The position numbers and the translations under genes were made by a program. A stretch of 43,158 nucleotides of DNA from Acidobacteriota bacterium (GTDB taxonomy: Bacteria; Acidobacteriota; Vicinamibacteria; Vicinamibacterales; UBA2999): positions 1 to 43,158 of the forward strand of contig JADZCN010000168.1 in NCBI GenBank assembly GCA_020851565.1, given 5' to 3'. Positions within the stretch are counted from its first letter, which is position 1, and every line of letters begins with the position of its first letter. Positions 33,948 to 41,942 of this stretch are shown in pieces. The notes below the pieces were generated by a model. The model searched no databases, was not told the DNA's origin, and saw only the letters and a program-made list of their open reading frames with translations.

Positions 33948-34898
33948 CTATCCGTCCGCTCCTTCGACGAGCGCAGCGGCCAGGAGCGGGATGAGGATCT
34001 CGTGATGGCCGGTGAGGGAATAGCCCCGGCCCACGCCGGCGGTCGGCCTCGCCACGACATTGGTCTGTGGCCGGTACTGGCGCAGGAAGTCGAGGTTGAC
34101 CGTCGTCAACCCGTCGAGGGAGTGCCCGGCGTTCCGCGCGATCGCCACCGCCTTGAGGAACACCTCCGGGAGCACGACCGCGGAGCCGCAATTGAGGTAC
34201 ACCCCGCCGGCGAGCCGGGCGACCGACGAGGTGAAGTACCGGAAGTCGCGGAGGCTGCCCTCGCCGATGGCCGCACCCGAGGCTTCGGGGTGCATGTGGA
34301 TGATGTCGGTGCCGATGGCCACGTGAACCGTTACCGGGACCTCGAGGCGCGCGGCGGTCGCGAACAGGCTCAGGTCCACGTGCGGTGGCCGGCGCGCGAT
34401 CAGATGTCGCCCCACGGCCTGCCCGAGGCCGAGCCCCTGTCCCACGCCCTCCCGGATCGCGCGATTGAGCTCCGCCCCCGTCTCCTCGGCCATGCCGAAG
34501 GTGCCCGGGCCCAGGGCGGCATCGACGTCTTCGGAGGTCGATCCCGCCAGCGCGATCTCGAAGTCGTGGATGAGGCCCGCGCCGTTGGTCGCGAGAGCCG
34601 AAACGAAGCCGCGGGTCATCAGATCCGTAAGGACGGGTGACAGTCCCGTCTTCAACACGTGCGCGCCCACGCCCCAGATGATGGCGCGGCCGCCGCGCCG
34701 GGCAGCCAGTATCGCGGAGACGACCGCCCTGAAATCGTCTCCCGCGAGGAGGCGCGGGAGGCTGTCGACGAGCGCGGCCACGCCACCGCCCTTCTGGTGC
34801 GGCCGCCCGAATTGGGACACGTGGACCTTGCTCGACCTGGACTGCAGGGGATAGGTGCGGACGTGAGAGAGGTCGAACTCTTCGTACGGGAGCTTCAT
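33948..34898 (-). CDS. Conserved protein resembling deoxyhypusine synthase family
   Basis: 316-residue soluble protein. The phrases AIIWGVGAHVLKTGLSPVL, LATNGAGLIHDFEIALAGST and VYLNCGSAVVLPEVFLKAV suggest a Rossmann-like NAD-binding fold of the deoxyhypusine synthase type. Bacteria lack eIF5A, and bacterial relatives of this family have diverse or unknown roles, some as homospermidine-type synthases. The usual active-site Lys of deoxyhypusine synthase cannot be placed with confidence. I treat it as conserved, function unknown. It follows queA (28 bp gap) and precedes the membrane protein gene by 6 bp. Confidence 0.65.
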   Translation of the reverse strand: MKLPYEEFDLSHVRTYPLQSRSSKVHVSQFGRPHQKGGGVAALVDSLPRLLAGDDFRAVVSAILAARRGGRAIIWGVGAHVLKTGLSPVLTDLMTRGFVSALATNGAGLIHDFEIALAGSTSEDVDAALGPGTFGMAEETGAELNRAIREGVGQGLGLGQAVGRHLIARRPPHVDLSLFATAARLEVPVTVHVAIGTDIIHMHPEASGAAIGEGSLRDFRYFTSSVARLAGGVYLNCGSAVVLPEVFLKAVAIARNAGHSLDGLTTVNLDFLRQYRPQTNVVARPTAGVGRGYSLTGHHEILIPLLAAALVEGADG

Positions 34899-34926
34899 GG
34901 GCGCCTATAGCCTAACGTGCGCGGGC

Positions 34927-35976
34927 CTAGAGGATGAGCATCGCGTCACCGTAGCTGTAGAAGCGGTAGCGCGCCGCGATGGCCTCGCGGTAGGCGGCCA
35001 GGACCCGCTCGCGGCCGGCAAACGCCGCCACCAGCATCAGCAGCGATGACCGCGGCAGGTGGAAGTTCGTGATGAGCCCCGAGACGAGGCGGAACGCGTG
35101 GCCCGGCCGGATGAAGAGCGCGGTCTCACCCGACTGTGGCTGCACGCTGCTGTCGCCGTCCAGCTCCAGCGACTCGAGCGTGCGGGTCGTCGTCGTCCCG
35201 ACCGCCACGATACGGCGGCCCTCGGCTCTCGCGCGCGTGAGCGCGGTGGCGGCCTCGGCCGACACCTCGAAATGCTCGGCCTCTACCCGATGATCGCTGA
35301 CGTCCTCCACTCTGACGGGCTGGAAGGTGCCGTACCCCACGTGAAGGGTGATGGTCGCCCGTTCGATGCCCCGCTGCCGGAGCGCGTCGAAGATGGCCCC
35401 CGTGAAGTGGAGGCCGGCTGTCGGCGCAGCGATCGACCCTTCGGCGCGCGCGTACACGGTTTGATAGCGCTCGCGATCCGCCGGCGTGTCCTCGCGCCTC
35501 ACGTACGGCGGCAGCGGCATGTGTCCCACCGCGTGGATGGCGTCCCACACGCGCGTGCCGCCCGGCGACTGCAGCCTCACGAGCCGCCGTCCGTGGTAGT
35601 GCTGGCTGATCACCTCCGCGTCGATCCTGTGCCCCTCGCGCTCGAACACCATCCGCGAGCCCGGCTTGAGGCGCTGGCCGGGATGTACCAGCGCCACCCA
35701 TGTGTCGGGCTCGGCGCCTGGCCTCACCAGGAAGCACTCGGCGGCCCCGCCGCCGGGCAGGCGCCGTCCGATGAGTCGCGCGGGAAACACCCTCGTATCG
35801 TTGACCACCAGCAGGTCGCCCGGCGCCAGCAGGTCCGGCAGGTCCGAGAAACGGTGATGCGAGATGGCGCCGTCCTCCCGGCCCAGCCTGAGCAGCCGCG
35901 ACGCGCCGCGCTCGGCCGGAGGCTCCTGGGCAATGAGCTCCGGGGGGAGGTCGAAGTCGAACTCGGACACCAGCAC
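34927..35976 (-). CDS. queA: S-adenosylmethionine:tRNA ribosyltransferase-isomerase
   Basis: 349-residue enzyme that transfers and rearranges the ribosyl part of SAM onto preQ1-modified tRNA to form epoxyqueuosine. Signatures are FDLPPELIAQEP, LVVNDTRVFPARL, YQTVYAR, GSIAAPTAGLHFT, HVGYGTFQPV and LITNFHLPRSSLLMLV. The length matches the family when translation starts at the GTG at 35976; a second GTG two codons later is possible. A TACACT box ends 7 bp before this GTG, so the transcript may be leaderless. It completes the queuosine theme with queC and queE 19 kb away. Confidence 0.96.
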   Translation of the reverse strand: MLVSEFDFDLPPELIAQEPPAERGASRLLRLGREDGAISHHRFSDLPDLLAPGDLLVVNDTRVFPARLIGRRLPGGGAAECFLVRPGAEPDTWVALVHPGQRLKPGSRMVFEREGHRIDAEVISQHYHGRRLVRLQSPGGTRVWDAIHAVGHMPLPPYVRREDTPADRERYQTVYARAEGSIAAPTAGLHFTGAIFDALRQRGIERATITLHVGYGTFQPVRVEDVSDHRVEAEHFEVSAEAATALTRARAEGRRIVAVGTTTTRTLESLELDGDSSVQPQSGETALFIRPGHAFRLVSGLITNFHLPRSSLLMLVAAFAGRERVLAAYREAIAARYRFYSYGDAMLIL

Positions 35977-35983
35977 GCAGGCG

Positions 35984-35989
35984 AGTGTA
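35984..35989 (-). promoter_or_regulatory. -10-like box immediately upstream of queA
   Basis: TACACT on the minus strand, 7 bp before the chosen GTG start. It lies just after the intrinsic terminator of the preceding transcript, so queA probably begins a new transcription unit. Confidence 0.4.
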
Positions 35990-36000
35990 CCGCGCGCGAC

Positions 36001-36037
36001 AAAAAAAGGGCCCGGACATCCCTGGAATGCCCGGGCC
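36001..36037 (-). terminator. Intrinsic terminator after the GNAT genes
   Basis: On the minus strand GGCCCGG and CCGGGCC form a 7-bp G+C stem, extended by three more pairs after one mismatch, followed by a C and seven T. It lies 27 bp after the stop of the distal GNAT gene and ends the subtilase-GNAT-GNAT transcript. Confidence 0.88.
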
Positions 36038-36063
36038 AAACCGTGTGACTTGGGCCGACCGAT

Positions 36064-36756
36064 CTAGTGGACGCGTCCGCGTCGCGCGCTTCGCTGCATG
36101 CGCCAGTCCTCGGCCAGGACCGACCAGAGCACCTGGTCGAAGAACTGGCCGTGGCGCTTGAACGAGCGGCGCAACACGCCTTCCTGCACCGCGCCGATCT
36201 TCCTGAGCGCGCCGTTGCCGCGCCCGTTCATCACCGCCGCCCGCGCCTCGAGCCGCTGCACGCCTACCGTCTCGAAGGCAAACTCGAGCACCTGCTTCGC
36301 GCACTGCATGAAGAGGCCTGCGCCCCAGAACGCGGATCCGATCGCGAATCCCCACTCGGCCGTCGCGAAGCCCGCTTCGAGCTGCCGCAGCTGGAAGACG
36401 CCCACGGCATCGTCCATACCGTCGGGCACCACCACGAAGCACGCGTAGTGCCCGGCCTGACGGTCGCGGAGCGCCTTGAGGATGTAGTTCTCGAAGCTCT
36501 CCAGCGACCGTGGCGGCGGGAGGATGAACCGCGAGACCTCCTCGCTGCTCAGGTGCGCCATCAGCGACGCGGCGTCCGACATCTCCACTTCGCGCAGCGT
36601 GCACGTGGCCAGCCGGAAGGTGGGCAGCCCCTGCCGCCAGTCGAGCGGCGCCACTACGGTCGCCACGTCCGGCGACGAGGTCGGCGCGTGGCGCTCCGGC
36701 TCGGGCTGGAGCAACACCTTCTTCACGGTCGGCCTCTTCGGGCGTGGACCTGACAC
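36064..36756 (-). CDS. GNAT-family N-acetyltransferase (RimJ/RimL type), distal copy
   Basis: 230-residue acetyl-CoA-dependent acetyltransferase with a GNAT domain from about residue 45 (TFRLATCTLREVEMSDAASL). Typical RimJ/RimL phrases are AEWGFAIGSAFWGAGL, LEFAFETVGVQRLEARAAVMNGRGNGALRKIGAVQEG. The latter holds the acetyl-CoA loop and the N-R-x-x-x-A-L-R-K-x-G motif region. A 40-residue basic/Pro-rich leader precedes the domain. The first codon is a GTG; this start is uncertain. It is a tandem duplicate of the next gene upstream (35-bp gap) and the last gene before the terminator. The substrate (a protein N-terminus or a small amine) is unknown. Confidence 0.85.
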   Translation of the reverse strand: MSGPRPKRPTVKKVLLQPEPERHAPTSSPDVATVVAPLDWRQGLPTFRLATCTLREVEMSDAASLMAHLSSEEVSRFILPPPRSLESFENYILKALRDRQAGHYACFVVVPDGMDDAVGVFQLRQLEAGFATAEWGFAIGSAFWGAGLFMQCAKQVLEFAFETVGVQRLEARAAVMNGRGNGALRKIGAVQEGVLRRSFKRHGQFFDQVLWSVLAEDWRMQRSARRGRVH

Positions 36757-36791
36757 GGTGCGCACTTCATGGATGCAGGCGAAGGCTCGCC

Positions 36792-37463
36792 CTAGTGGAC
36801 GATCTCCGGGCGCCACACCGCCTTGGCCTGGCGCCAGTCGGCGGCGAGGATCGACCACAGCGCCTGATCCAACTGCCGTCCGTCCTTGCGGAATGCCCGG
36901 CGCAGCACGCCTTCCTGCACGGCGCCCAGCTTGCGCAGCGCGCCGTTCCCGCGGCCGTTGGCCACCGCCGACCGCGCCTCGAGGCGCGTCACGCCCACGG
37001 TGTCGATCGCGAAGTCCACCACCATCCGGGCCGCGTCGACGAAGTAGCCGCCGCCCCAGAACGCCGAGGCAATGGCGAAGCCCCATTCGGCCGTCGTGAA
37101 GCCGGAGGCGAGCTGGCGAAGCTGGAAGAGGCCGATCGGATGGGTCATCCCGTGGGGGATCACGGCGAAGCAGGCGTAGCGCCCGTATTCGCGTTCGCGC
37201 TGCGCCCACTGGATGAAGCGCTCGAAGCCGTCGATGGTGTCGGGCGGCGTCGAGATGAATCGCGCCACCTCCTCGGCGGTCATCGTCGCCAGCAGGGCCG
37301 GCGCGTCCGACAGCTTGAGCTCGCGCAGCGTGACGCGCGCGCCCACGAGCGTCGGCAGCTGCTGCCGCCAGTCGGGCGTGATGGTTGGAAGGATCGCGGT
37401 ACGCGCCTGCTGGACCGTCGTGACCGCACGCTGAAGGTTCGGCTGATATCCCATCTTGTCCAT
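36792..37463 (-). CDS. GNAT-family N-acetyltransferase (RimJ/RimL type), proximal copy
   Basis: 223-residue paralogue of the distal copy, sharing the phrases FQLRQL, TAEWGFAI and SAFWG and the whole LEARSAVANGRGNGALRKLGAVQEG block. The GNAT domain begins near residue 33 (WRQQLPTLVGARVTLRELK). Its ATG overlaps the TAA stop of the NIVWGD-repeat subtilase gene (TAATG), so it is translationally coupled to that protease. This suggests a functional link, but the acetylated target is not evident. Confidence 0.92.
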   Translation of the reverse strand: MDKMGYQPNLQRAVTTVQQARTAILPTITPDWRQQLPTLVGARVTLRELKLSDAPALLATMTAEEVARFISTPPDTIDGFERFIQWAQREREYGRYACFAVIPHGMTHPIGLFQLRQLASGFTTAEWGFAIASAFWGGGYFVDAARMVVDFAIDTVGVTRLEARSAVANGRGNGALRKLGAVQEGVLRRAFRKDGRQLDQALWSILAADWRQAKAVWRPEIVH

Positions 37464-39379
37464 TAGCGCTGCCCTCCATCCACTCGAGTGGCCGCGCTAT
37501 CGCCCCACACGATGTTGTCGCCCCAGACGATGTTGTCGCCCCACACGATGTTTGCGGCCGCCAGGTCTCCCCAGACGATGTTGAAGCCGGCAAATCGCGG
37601 ATCCGAATAGTCGCGGGGCTGGACGAGGTGATCGCCCCACACGATGTTGTCGCCCCAGACGATGTTGTCGCCCCAGACGATGTTGTCACCCCACACGATG
37701 TTGTCGCCCCACACGATGTTGTCGCCCCACACGATGTTCTGGCCGGCGACCGTGTCACCCCAGACGATGTTGTCGCCCCACACGATGTTGTCGCCCCACA
37801 CGATGTTGTCGCCCCAGACGATGTTGAGGCCCCAGACAGGCAGGTTGTAGAAGACCGAATCGCCCCAGACGATGTTGTCGCCCCACACGATGTTGCCGGC
37901 CCACGCGTAGGCCTGATCACCAACGACCGTCTGGCACCGATTGGCGTCGCCCTCTTCCCGCAGGCTGGCATCGCAGTGCGCCATCGTCAGCCACGTCTGC
38001 TCGACATCGGTCACGCGGCGGTTGATGGCCGAGGCCAGGCGCTGCGCGCCCTCGCCGTTGGCGGCGCCGGTGCCCTGCGCCAGGACGTGATAGGCCACGC
38101 CGTTCTCGTCGGCGAGCGGCAGCGCCGTGAACTGCAGCAGGGCCTTCGCCAGGTTGGGCGTAAGGGTGGGGAGCTCGTCCTTGAGGAGCGCCACCAGGCC
38201 GCTCGTCACGCCGGCGGCCATGCTCGTGCCCGACAAGCGCAGGAACGGCTTGCCCGACGGGCCGGCCACGACGAGCGCGGGATGCGTCTCGGCGAGCGCG
38301 CTGCCCGGCGCGAGCTCCGATGCCAGCATGTGGCCCGGTGCGACGAAGTCCGGCTTGGCCAGGCCGTCGTACCACGTGGGGCCACGTGAGCTGTACGGCG
38401 TGACGCGATCGTCGCCGCGCCCGGCCGTGCCGTTGTGGTTGAACGCGCCCGCCGTGATGGCCGACGGCGCGTTGCCCGGCGACGTGATGCCGGCATATCC
38501 CACCTGCCCGTTCGCGCCCACGCCGTAGTTGCCGGCCGAGGCCACGACGATGATGCCGGCCCGCACGGCCTGCTCCACGGCCTGCACGAGCGGATCGGTG
38601 GCGGCCGCCTCGAAGATCGGATGGCCGAGTGAGAGGTTGATGATGTCGATCCCGAGGCTGCGCCGATTCGCCACCGCGAACTCGATCGCACGGATGACGT
38701 CGCTCGTGCGGCCACGGCCGGTCGCGTCCAGTACCTTCATGCCCACGAACTGAACCAGCGGCGCCACGCCCTGCACGGCCACGTCGTCTGCGTGCTGCCG
38801 CCCGCCGATCAGGCCCGCGACGTGCGTGCCGTGGCCGTAGTCGTCGTGGGGCGCCGAACGCGTGATGTCGGCCTGGGTGAAATCGAAGAAAGCCTTGACG
38901 CGGCCCGCGAAGGCCGCCGAGGGATGGATGCCCGAGTCGATGAGCGCCACCGTGACCCCGGCGCCGGCGCGGCGACCAGTGGACAGCCCCAGGGCCGCGA
39001 GGGCCGTGTTGCTGGCAACCGTGTCGTCCGTGCCGAGCCGGGAGAACGACGCGCTGGGAGAGACCACCGCATCCACCGAGCATCCGTTCGTCGCGGGATC
39101 CCCGCACACGGCCTCGACCTCGGCCGCCGAGAGCTCGACCGACAGCGCGTCGATCGACTCGTGCTCGGCCCCGACGTGCTTGCCCTGCGCGGCGAGCTGC
39201 TGCTTCAGCCAGGCGCGATACCCGGCCCTGGCCTTCACAATCACCCGCGACGAACGACCTTCACGCTGCGCCTCGGCCAGGGATCGGTCGAGACGCGCGG
39301 CAGGCTGCGCGAGCGCCAGCGTCGGCAGCAGGGCGAGCCCGCACAACAACGTAATCGTGGAGGAGCGACGCATGAACAT
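37463..39379 (-). CDS. Secreted subtilisin-like protease with NIVWGD repeat tail
   Basis: About 638-residue S8 peptidase. It has a signal peptide (residues about 7-24, ALAQPAA) and an inhibitor-like pro-region (about 40-105). The catalytic domain carries Asp148 (ALIDSGIHP), His173 (YGHGTHVAG), oxyanion Asn274 (SAGNYG) and Ser376 (LSGTSMAAG). After residue about 500 the protein carries 16 exact copies of NIVWGD, in runs of 2, 4, 6, 1 and 3 broken by short spacers such as TVAGQ and HLVQPRD. The end is SAATRVDGGQR. Similar tails occur on acidobacterial S8 proteases as I recall; their role is unknown, possibly surface display or beta-solenoid assembly. Two ATG codons (39379, 39373) are possible. 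Confidence 0.93.
   Translation of the reverse strand: MFMRRSSTITLLCGLALLPTLALAQPAARLDRSLAEAQREGRSSRVIVKARAGYRAWLKQQLAAQGKHVGAEHESIDALSVELSAAEVEAVCGDPATNGCSVDAVVSPSASFSRLGTDDTVASNTALAALGLSTGRRAGAGVTVALIDSGIHPSAAFAGRVKAFFDFTQADITRSAPHDDYGHGTHVAGLIGGRQHADDVAVQGVAPLVQFVGMKVLDATGRGRTSDVIRAIEFAVANRRSLGIDIINLSLGHPIFEAAATDPLVQAVEQAVRAGIIVVASAGNYGVGANGQVGYAGITSPGNAPSAITAGAFNHNGTAGRGDDRVTPYSSRGPTWYDGLAKPDFVAPGHMLASELAPGSALAETHPALVVAGPSGKPFLRLSGTSMAAGVTSGLVALLKDELPTLTPNLAKALLQFTALPLADENGVAYHVLAQGTGAANGEGAQRLASAINRRVTDVEQTWLTMAHCDASLREEGDANRCQTVVGDQAYAWAGNIVWGDNIVWGDSVFYNLPVWGLNIVWGDNIVWGDNIVWGDNIVWGDTVAGQNIVWGDNIVWGDNIVWGDNIVWGDNIVWGDNIVWGDHLVQPRDYSDPRFAGFNIVWGDLAAANIVWGDNIVWGDNIVWGDSAATRVDGGQR
37499..37894. 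repeat. 18-bp coding repeat array (NIVWGD units)
   Basis: Sixteen 18-bp units encode Asn-Ile-Val-Trp-Gly-Asp. Most are identical in DNA apart from synonymous changes (GTG/GTC for Val). The near-identity at DNA level points to recent expansion by slippage or recombination. Confidence 0.93.
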
Positions 39380-39565
39380 AATCGTTACCGGCCCGACATT
39401 GAGCAAGGCGCTGGCCAACTCCACGCAGGCGCCGGGAGCACGGGCAATTCGTGCACTCACATGCAGTTGTGCGATTCCTCGTCCTCCCGATCGGGTGACG
39501 ACAATTGGCAGGGGTGCCTTTAACTGGCACACGGACCGTCACGCGCATGGCAGACAAAACGGTCC

Positions 39566-39588
39566 AAGTCACTGAAAAACAGTGACTT
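39566..39588. other. Perfect 9-bp inverted repeat
   Basis: AAGTCACTG and CAGTGACTT around AAAAA. On the minus strand it is followed by GGACCGTTTTG, a weak T-rich stretch. It may be a terminator, a leader hairpin or a repressor site for the subtilase transcript. Confidence 0.6.
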
Positions 39589-39709
39589 ATCGCAATTTCT
39601 TCAATCCGGTGCAGCGAAGCGGCGTTGACCCAAATTGGAACAGGGTCGCAACCCTCAGCTTTTCAAAGACTTAGGCTCACAGAAACGTGAGTGCGCAGGA
39701 TTGCATGGT

Positions 39710-39746
39710 CTGAAATGGCACAGCCCGGATGGGCCGTGCCTTTCAG
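39710..39746. terminator. Long hairpin downstream of fabH
   Basis: A 6+5+1+4-bp stem with one bulged base and the loop GGAT or ATCC. It lies 40 bp beyond the fabH stop in the direction of transcription. No T-run follows, so it may be a processed 3' end or a Rho-dependent or anti-exonuclease structure. Confidence 0.45.
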
Positions 39747-39786
39747 GATTGTGAGCCGGGGCAGCTGGCGGGGCAGGTCGAGGCGA

Positions 39787-40809
39787 TCAGTAGGCCCAGC
39801 GCACGAGCACGGACCCCACCGTGAATCCCGCGCCCACGGAGGTGAGCAGGATGAGGTCGCCCCGCTTGAGCCGGCCAGCATTCACCGCGTCGTTCAGCGC
39901 CAGCGGAATGGTGGCCGCGGTGGTGTTGCCGAAGCGATCGATGTTGATGATCACTTTCTCGGCGGGCATCCCGATGCGCTCGGCCGCCGACATGATGATG
40001 CGGCGGTTCGCCTGGTGCGAAACGAACAGGTCCAGTTCGCTGGCCGTCACCTGGTTGCGCTGCAGCAGCCGCTCGCAAATCTCACCGGTGTTGCGCACCG
40101 CGAACTTGAACACGGCCTGCCCTTCCTGCTTGACGAAGTGCAGGCGCTCGTCGACCGTCTCACGCGACGCGGGGCGCTTGCTGCCGCCCGCTGGCATGCA
40201 CAGCGCGGGGCCACCGCTGCCGTCCACCTGGTGCTCGAAGTCCAGGATGCCAATCGACGGGTCGTCCGACACGCCCAGCACCACCGCGCCCGCGCCATCC
40301 CCGAACAGCACGCACGTCGCGCGGTCGGTGTAGTCGATGATGCTCGACATCACGTCCGCCCCGATCACCAGCACGTTGGTGGCCGCGCCCGCCGCCACCA
40401 TCTGGCTGCCCACCGTCAGCGAGTAGGTGAACGCCGAGCACGCGGCGGAGAGGTCGAAGCCCCATGCCCGCGTGGCGCCGATCTTGTCCTGCACCAGGCA
40501 CGCCGTGCTGGGAAACAGCATGTCCGGCGTCACCGTCCCGACAATGATGAGGTCGATGTCGGCCGGCGTGAGACCGGCCCGCCGGATGGCCTCGAGCGCC
40601 GCCTCCGTTGCCAGATCGCTCGTCGCCACGCCCGGGTCCACGATGTGCCGCTCGCGGATGCCCGTCCGCTGCATGATCCATTCATCCGACGTCTCGACCA
40701 TCTTCTCGAGGTCGGCGTTGGTCAGCACGCGCGGCGGAACATAGGTGGCCAGGCTCTTGATGGCGGCCCGCCGGATCGGCGCGGCGCCCGCCAGTTTCGC
40801 TCTCAGCAT
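39787..40809 (-). CDS. fabH: 3-oxoacyl-ACP synthase III
   Basis: 340-residue beta-ketoacyl-ACP synthase III that starts fatty-acid synthesis by condensing an acyl-CoA with malonyl-ACP. The triad is intact: Cys124 (DLSAACSAF), His in VSHQANRRI and Asn in RFGNTTAATIP. TSDEWIMQRTGIRERH is the family N-terminal mark. It has about 12 more N-terminal residues than E. coli FabH. The ATG lies 5 bp after the ruvB stop, so fabH is the last gene of the yebC-ruvCAB run, an uncommon neighbour for recombination genes. Confidence 0.95.
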   Translation of the reverse strand: MLRAKLAGAAPIRRAAIKSLATYVPPRVLTNADLEKMVETSDEWIMQRTGIRERHIVDPGVATSDLATEAALEAIRRAGLTPADIDLIIVGTVTPDMLFPSTACLVQDKIGATRAWGFDLSAACSAFTYSLTVGSQMVAAGAATNVLVIGADVMSSIIDYTDRATCVLFGDGAGAVVLGVSDDPSIGILDFEHQVDGSGGPALCMPAGGSKRPASRETVDERLHFVKQEGQAVFKFAVRNTGEICERLLQRNQVTASELDLFVSHQANRRIIMSAAERIGMPAEKVIINIDRFGNTTAATIPLALNDAVNAGRLKRGDLILLTSVGAGFTVGSVLVRWAY

Positions 40810-40814
40810 CTCGC

Positions 40815-41828
40815 TCAAAACAGTCCCCTTCCGGGCAGGGTGCGCCCGAAGTAGTCGTACGCCCGCGCCGTGGCCACGCGGCCGCGCGGGGTGCGTTCGA
40901 TGAATCCCAGCTGGATGAGAAACGGCTCGTGCATGTCCTCGATGGCGTCCGGCTCCTCGCTCGTGGCTGCCGCCAGCGTACCCAGCCCGACCGGCCCCCC
41001 GCCGAACTTGTCGATGATCGTCAACAGCAGCCGGCGATCCACTTCGTCCAGGCCGTGGGCGTCCACCTCGAGCAGCTTCAGCGCCGCCCGGGCCACGTCC
41101 AGCGAGATGCGGCCGTCGGCCCGCACCTGCGCGTAGTCGCGGACCCGCCGGAGGAGCCGGTTCGCCACGCGCGGCGTGCCCCTCGACCGCCCCGCCACCT
41201 CCCGGGCCGCATCGGCGTCCATCGGCACGTCCAGGATGCGCGCCGAGCGCCGGACGATCTCCTCGATGTCGGCGGGTGTGTAGAAATCGAGCCGGTGGAC
41301 GATGCCGAACCGGGCCCGGAGCGGCGCGGTGAGCAGGCCCGCGCGCGTGGTCGCGCCCACCAGCGTGAACTTCTCCACCGGCACCTTCACCGACCGGGCG
41401 CCGGGGCCCTGGCCGATGACGATGTCCAGCTCGAAGTCCTCCATCGCGGGATACAGGATCTCCTCGATGGAGGGCGCCATGCGGTGGATCTCGTCGATGA
41501 ACAGCACTTCCCGCGGCTGCAGGTTCGACAGGATGCCTGCCAGATCCCCCGGTTTCTCGATCACCGGCCCCGCCGTGGTGCGGATGGGCACACCCAGCTC
41601 GTTCGCAATCACGTACGCCAGCGTGGTCTTGCCCAGCCCGGGCGGCCCGTACAGCAGCACGTGGTCCAGCGCCTCGCCCCGCTGCGCCGCGGCCGCGATG
41701 GACACGTGGAGGTTCTCGCGGACGCGATCCTGGCCGATGTAGTCGTCCAGCCGCCGCGGCCGCAGCCCGGCCTCGTACTGCGCGTCGTCGTCCACCCGCG
41801 CCGGCGAGACGAGTCGGGGGTCGGTCAT
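40815..41828 (-). CDS. ruvB: Holliday junction branch-migration helicase RuvB
   Basis: 337-residue AAA+ motor that drives branch migration with RuvA. Marks are LRPRRLDDYIGQ, Walker A GPPGLGKT, Walker B VLFIDEIHR, sensor 1 VGATTRAGLLTAPLRARFG with the arginine finger, and the C-terminal winged helix HEPFLIQLGFIERTPRGRVAT. The chosen ATG (MTDPRLVSP) is the first sensible start after the inverted repeat; an earlier in-frame start would enter that repeat. It is separated from ruvA by the 100-bp inverted repeat. Confidence 0.97.
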   Translation of the reverse strand: MTDPRLVSPARVDDDAQYEAGLRPRRLDDYIGQDRVRENLHVSIAAAAQRGEALDHVLLYGPPGLGKTTLAYVIANELGVPIRTTAGPVIEKPGDLAGILSNLQPREVLFIDEIHRMAPSIEEILYPAMEDFELDIVIGQGPGARSVKVPVEKFTLVGATTRAGLLTAPLRARFGIVHRLDFYTPADIEEIVRRSARILDVPMDADAAREVAGRSRGTPRVANRLLRRVRDYAQVRADGRISLDVARAALKLLEVDAHGLDEVDRRLLLTIIDKFGGGPVGLGTLAAATSEEPDAIEDMHEPFLIQLGFIERTPRGRVATARAYDYFGRTLPGRGLF

Positions 41829-41836
41829 CGAGGGAA

Positions 41837-41930
41837 GAAACCACGAAGGCACGAAGAAGCACGAGGGACACGAAGGTCAGAGCCGGAAAGGCTTCGTGAA
41901 CTCCGTGATCCCTCGTGTCTTCGTGGTTTC
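41837..41930. repeat. ACGAAG-type inverted repeat between ruvA and ruvB
   Basis: Arms of 39 bp (41837-41875 and 41892-41930) that begin and end GAAACCACGAAG and CTTCGTGGTTTC; 31 of 39 positions pair, around a 16-nt loop. It belongs to the same word family as the element at 12248-12366. It lies within what should be one ruvCAB transcript. Confidence 0.85.
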
Positions 41931-41942
41931 ACTTGACGATCC

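Larger units (their letters stand above)
39380..39786. other. Hairpin-rich intergenic region upstream of the subtilase
   Basis: The longest stretch without a gene in the window, and visibly richer in A+T than its surroundings. It holds a perfect 9-bp hairpin AAGTCACTG-AAAAA-CAGTGACTT (39566-39588), a long imperfect hairpin at 39710-39746 (CTGAAA/TTTCAG, GGCAC/GTGCC, GCCC/GGGC), and small hairpins AGGGT-CGCA-ACCCT (39642-39655) and CTCAC-AGAAAC-GTGAG (39676-39691). No conserved small gene was recognised. It probably contains the fabH terminator and the subtilase promoter and leader. Confidence 0.6.

Noticed and set aside
37499..37894. Possible CRISPR-like array of 18-bp repeats
   Set aside because: The units are contiguous, in frame and encode NIVWGD within a complete subtilase gene. 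There are no unique spacers, no cas genes and the spacing is set by codons.
36757..37971. Long N-terminal extension of the distal GNAT gene through the upstream GNAT and the repeat array
   Set aside because: The extension is the NIVWGD repeat and the other GNAT gene read in a wrong frame. The recognisable domain begins after 36756.
39590..39760. c-di-GMP-I (GEMM) riboswitch in the subtilase leader
   Set aside because: Several hairpins are present, but the conserved junction and tetraloop-receptor sequence of GEMM could not be found on either strand.
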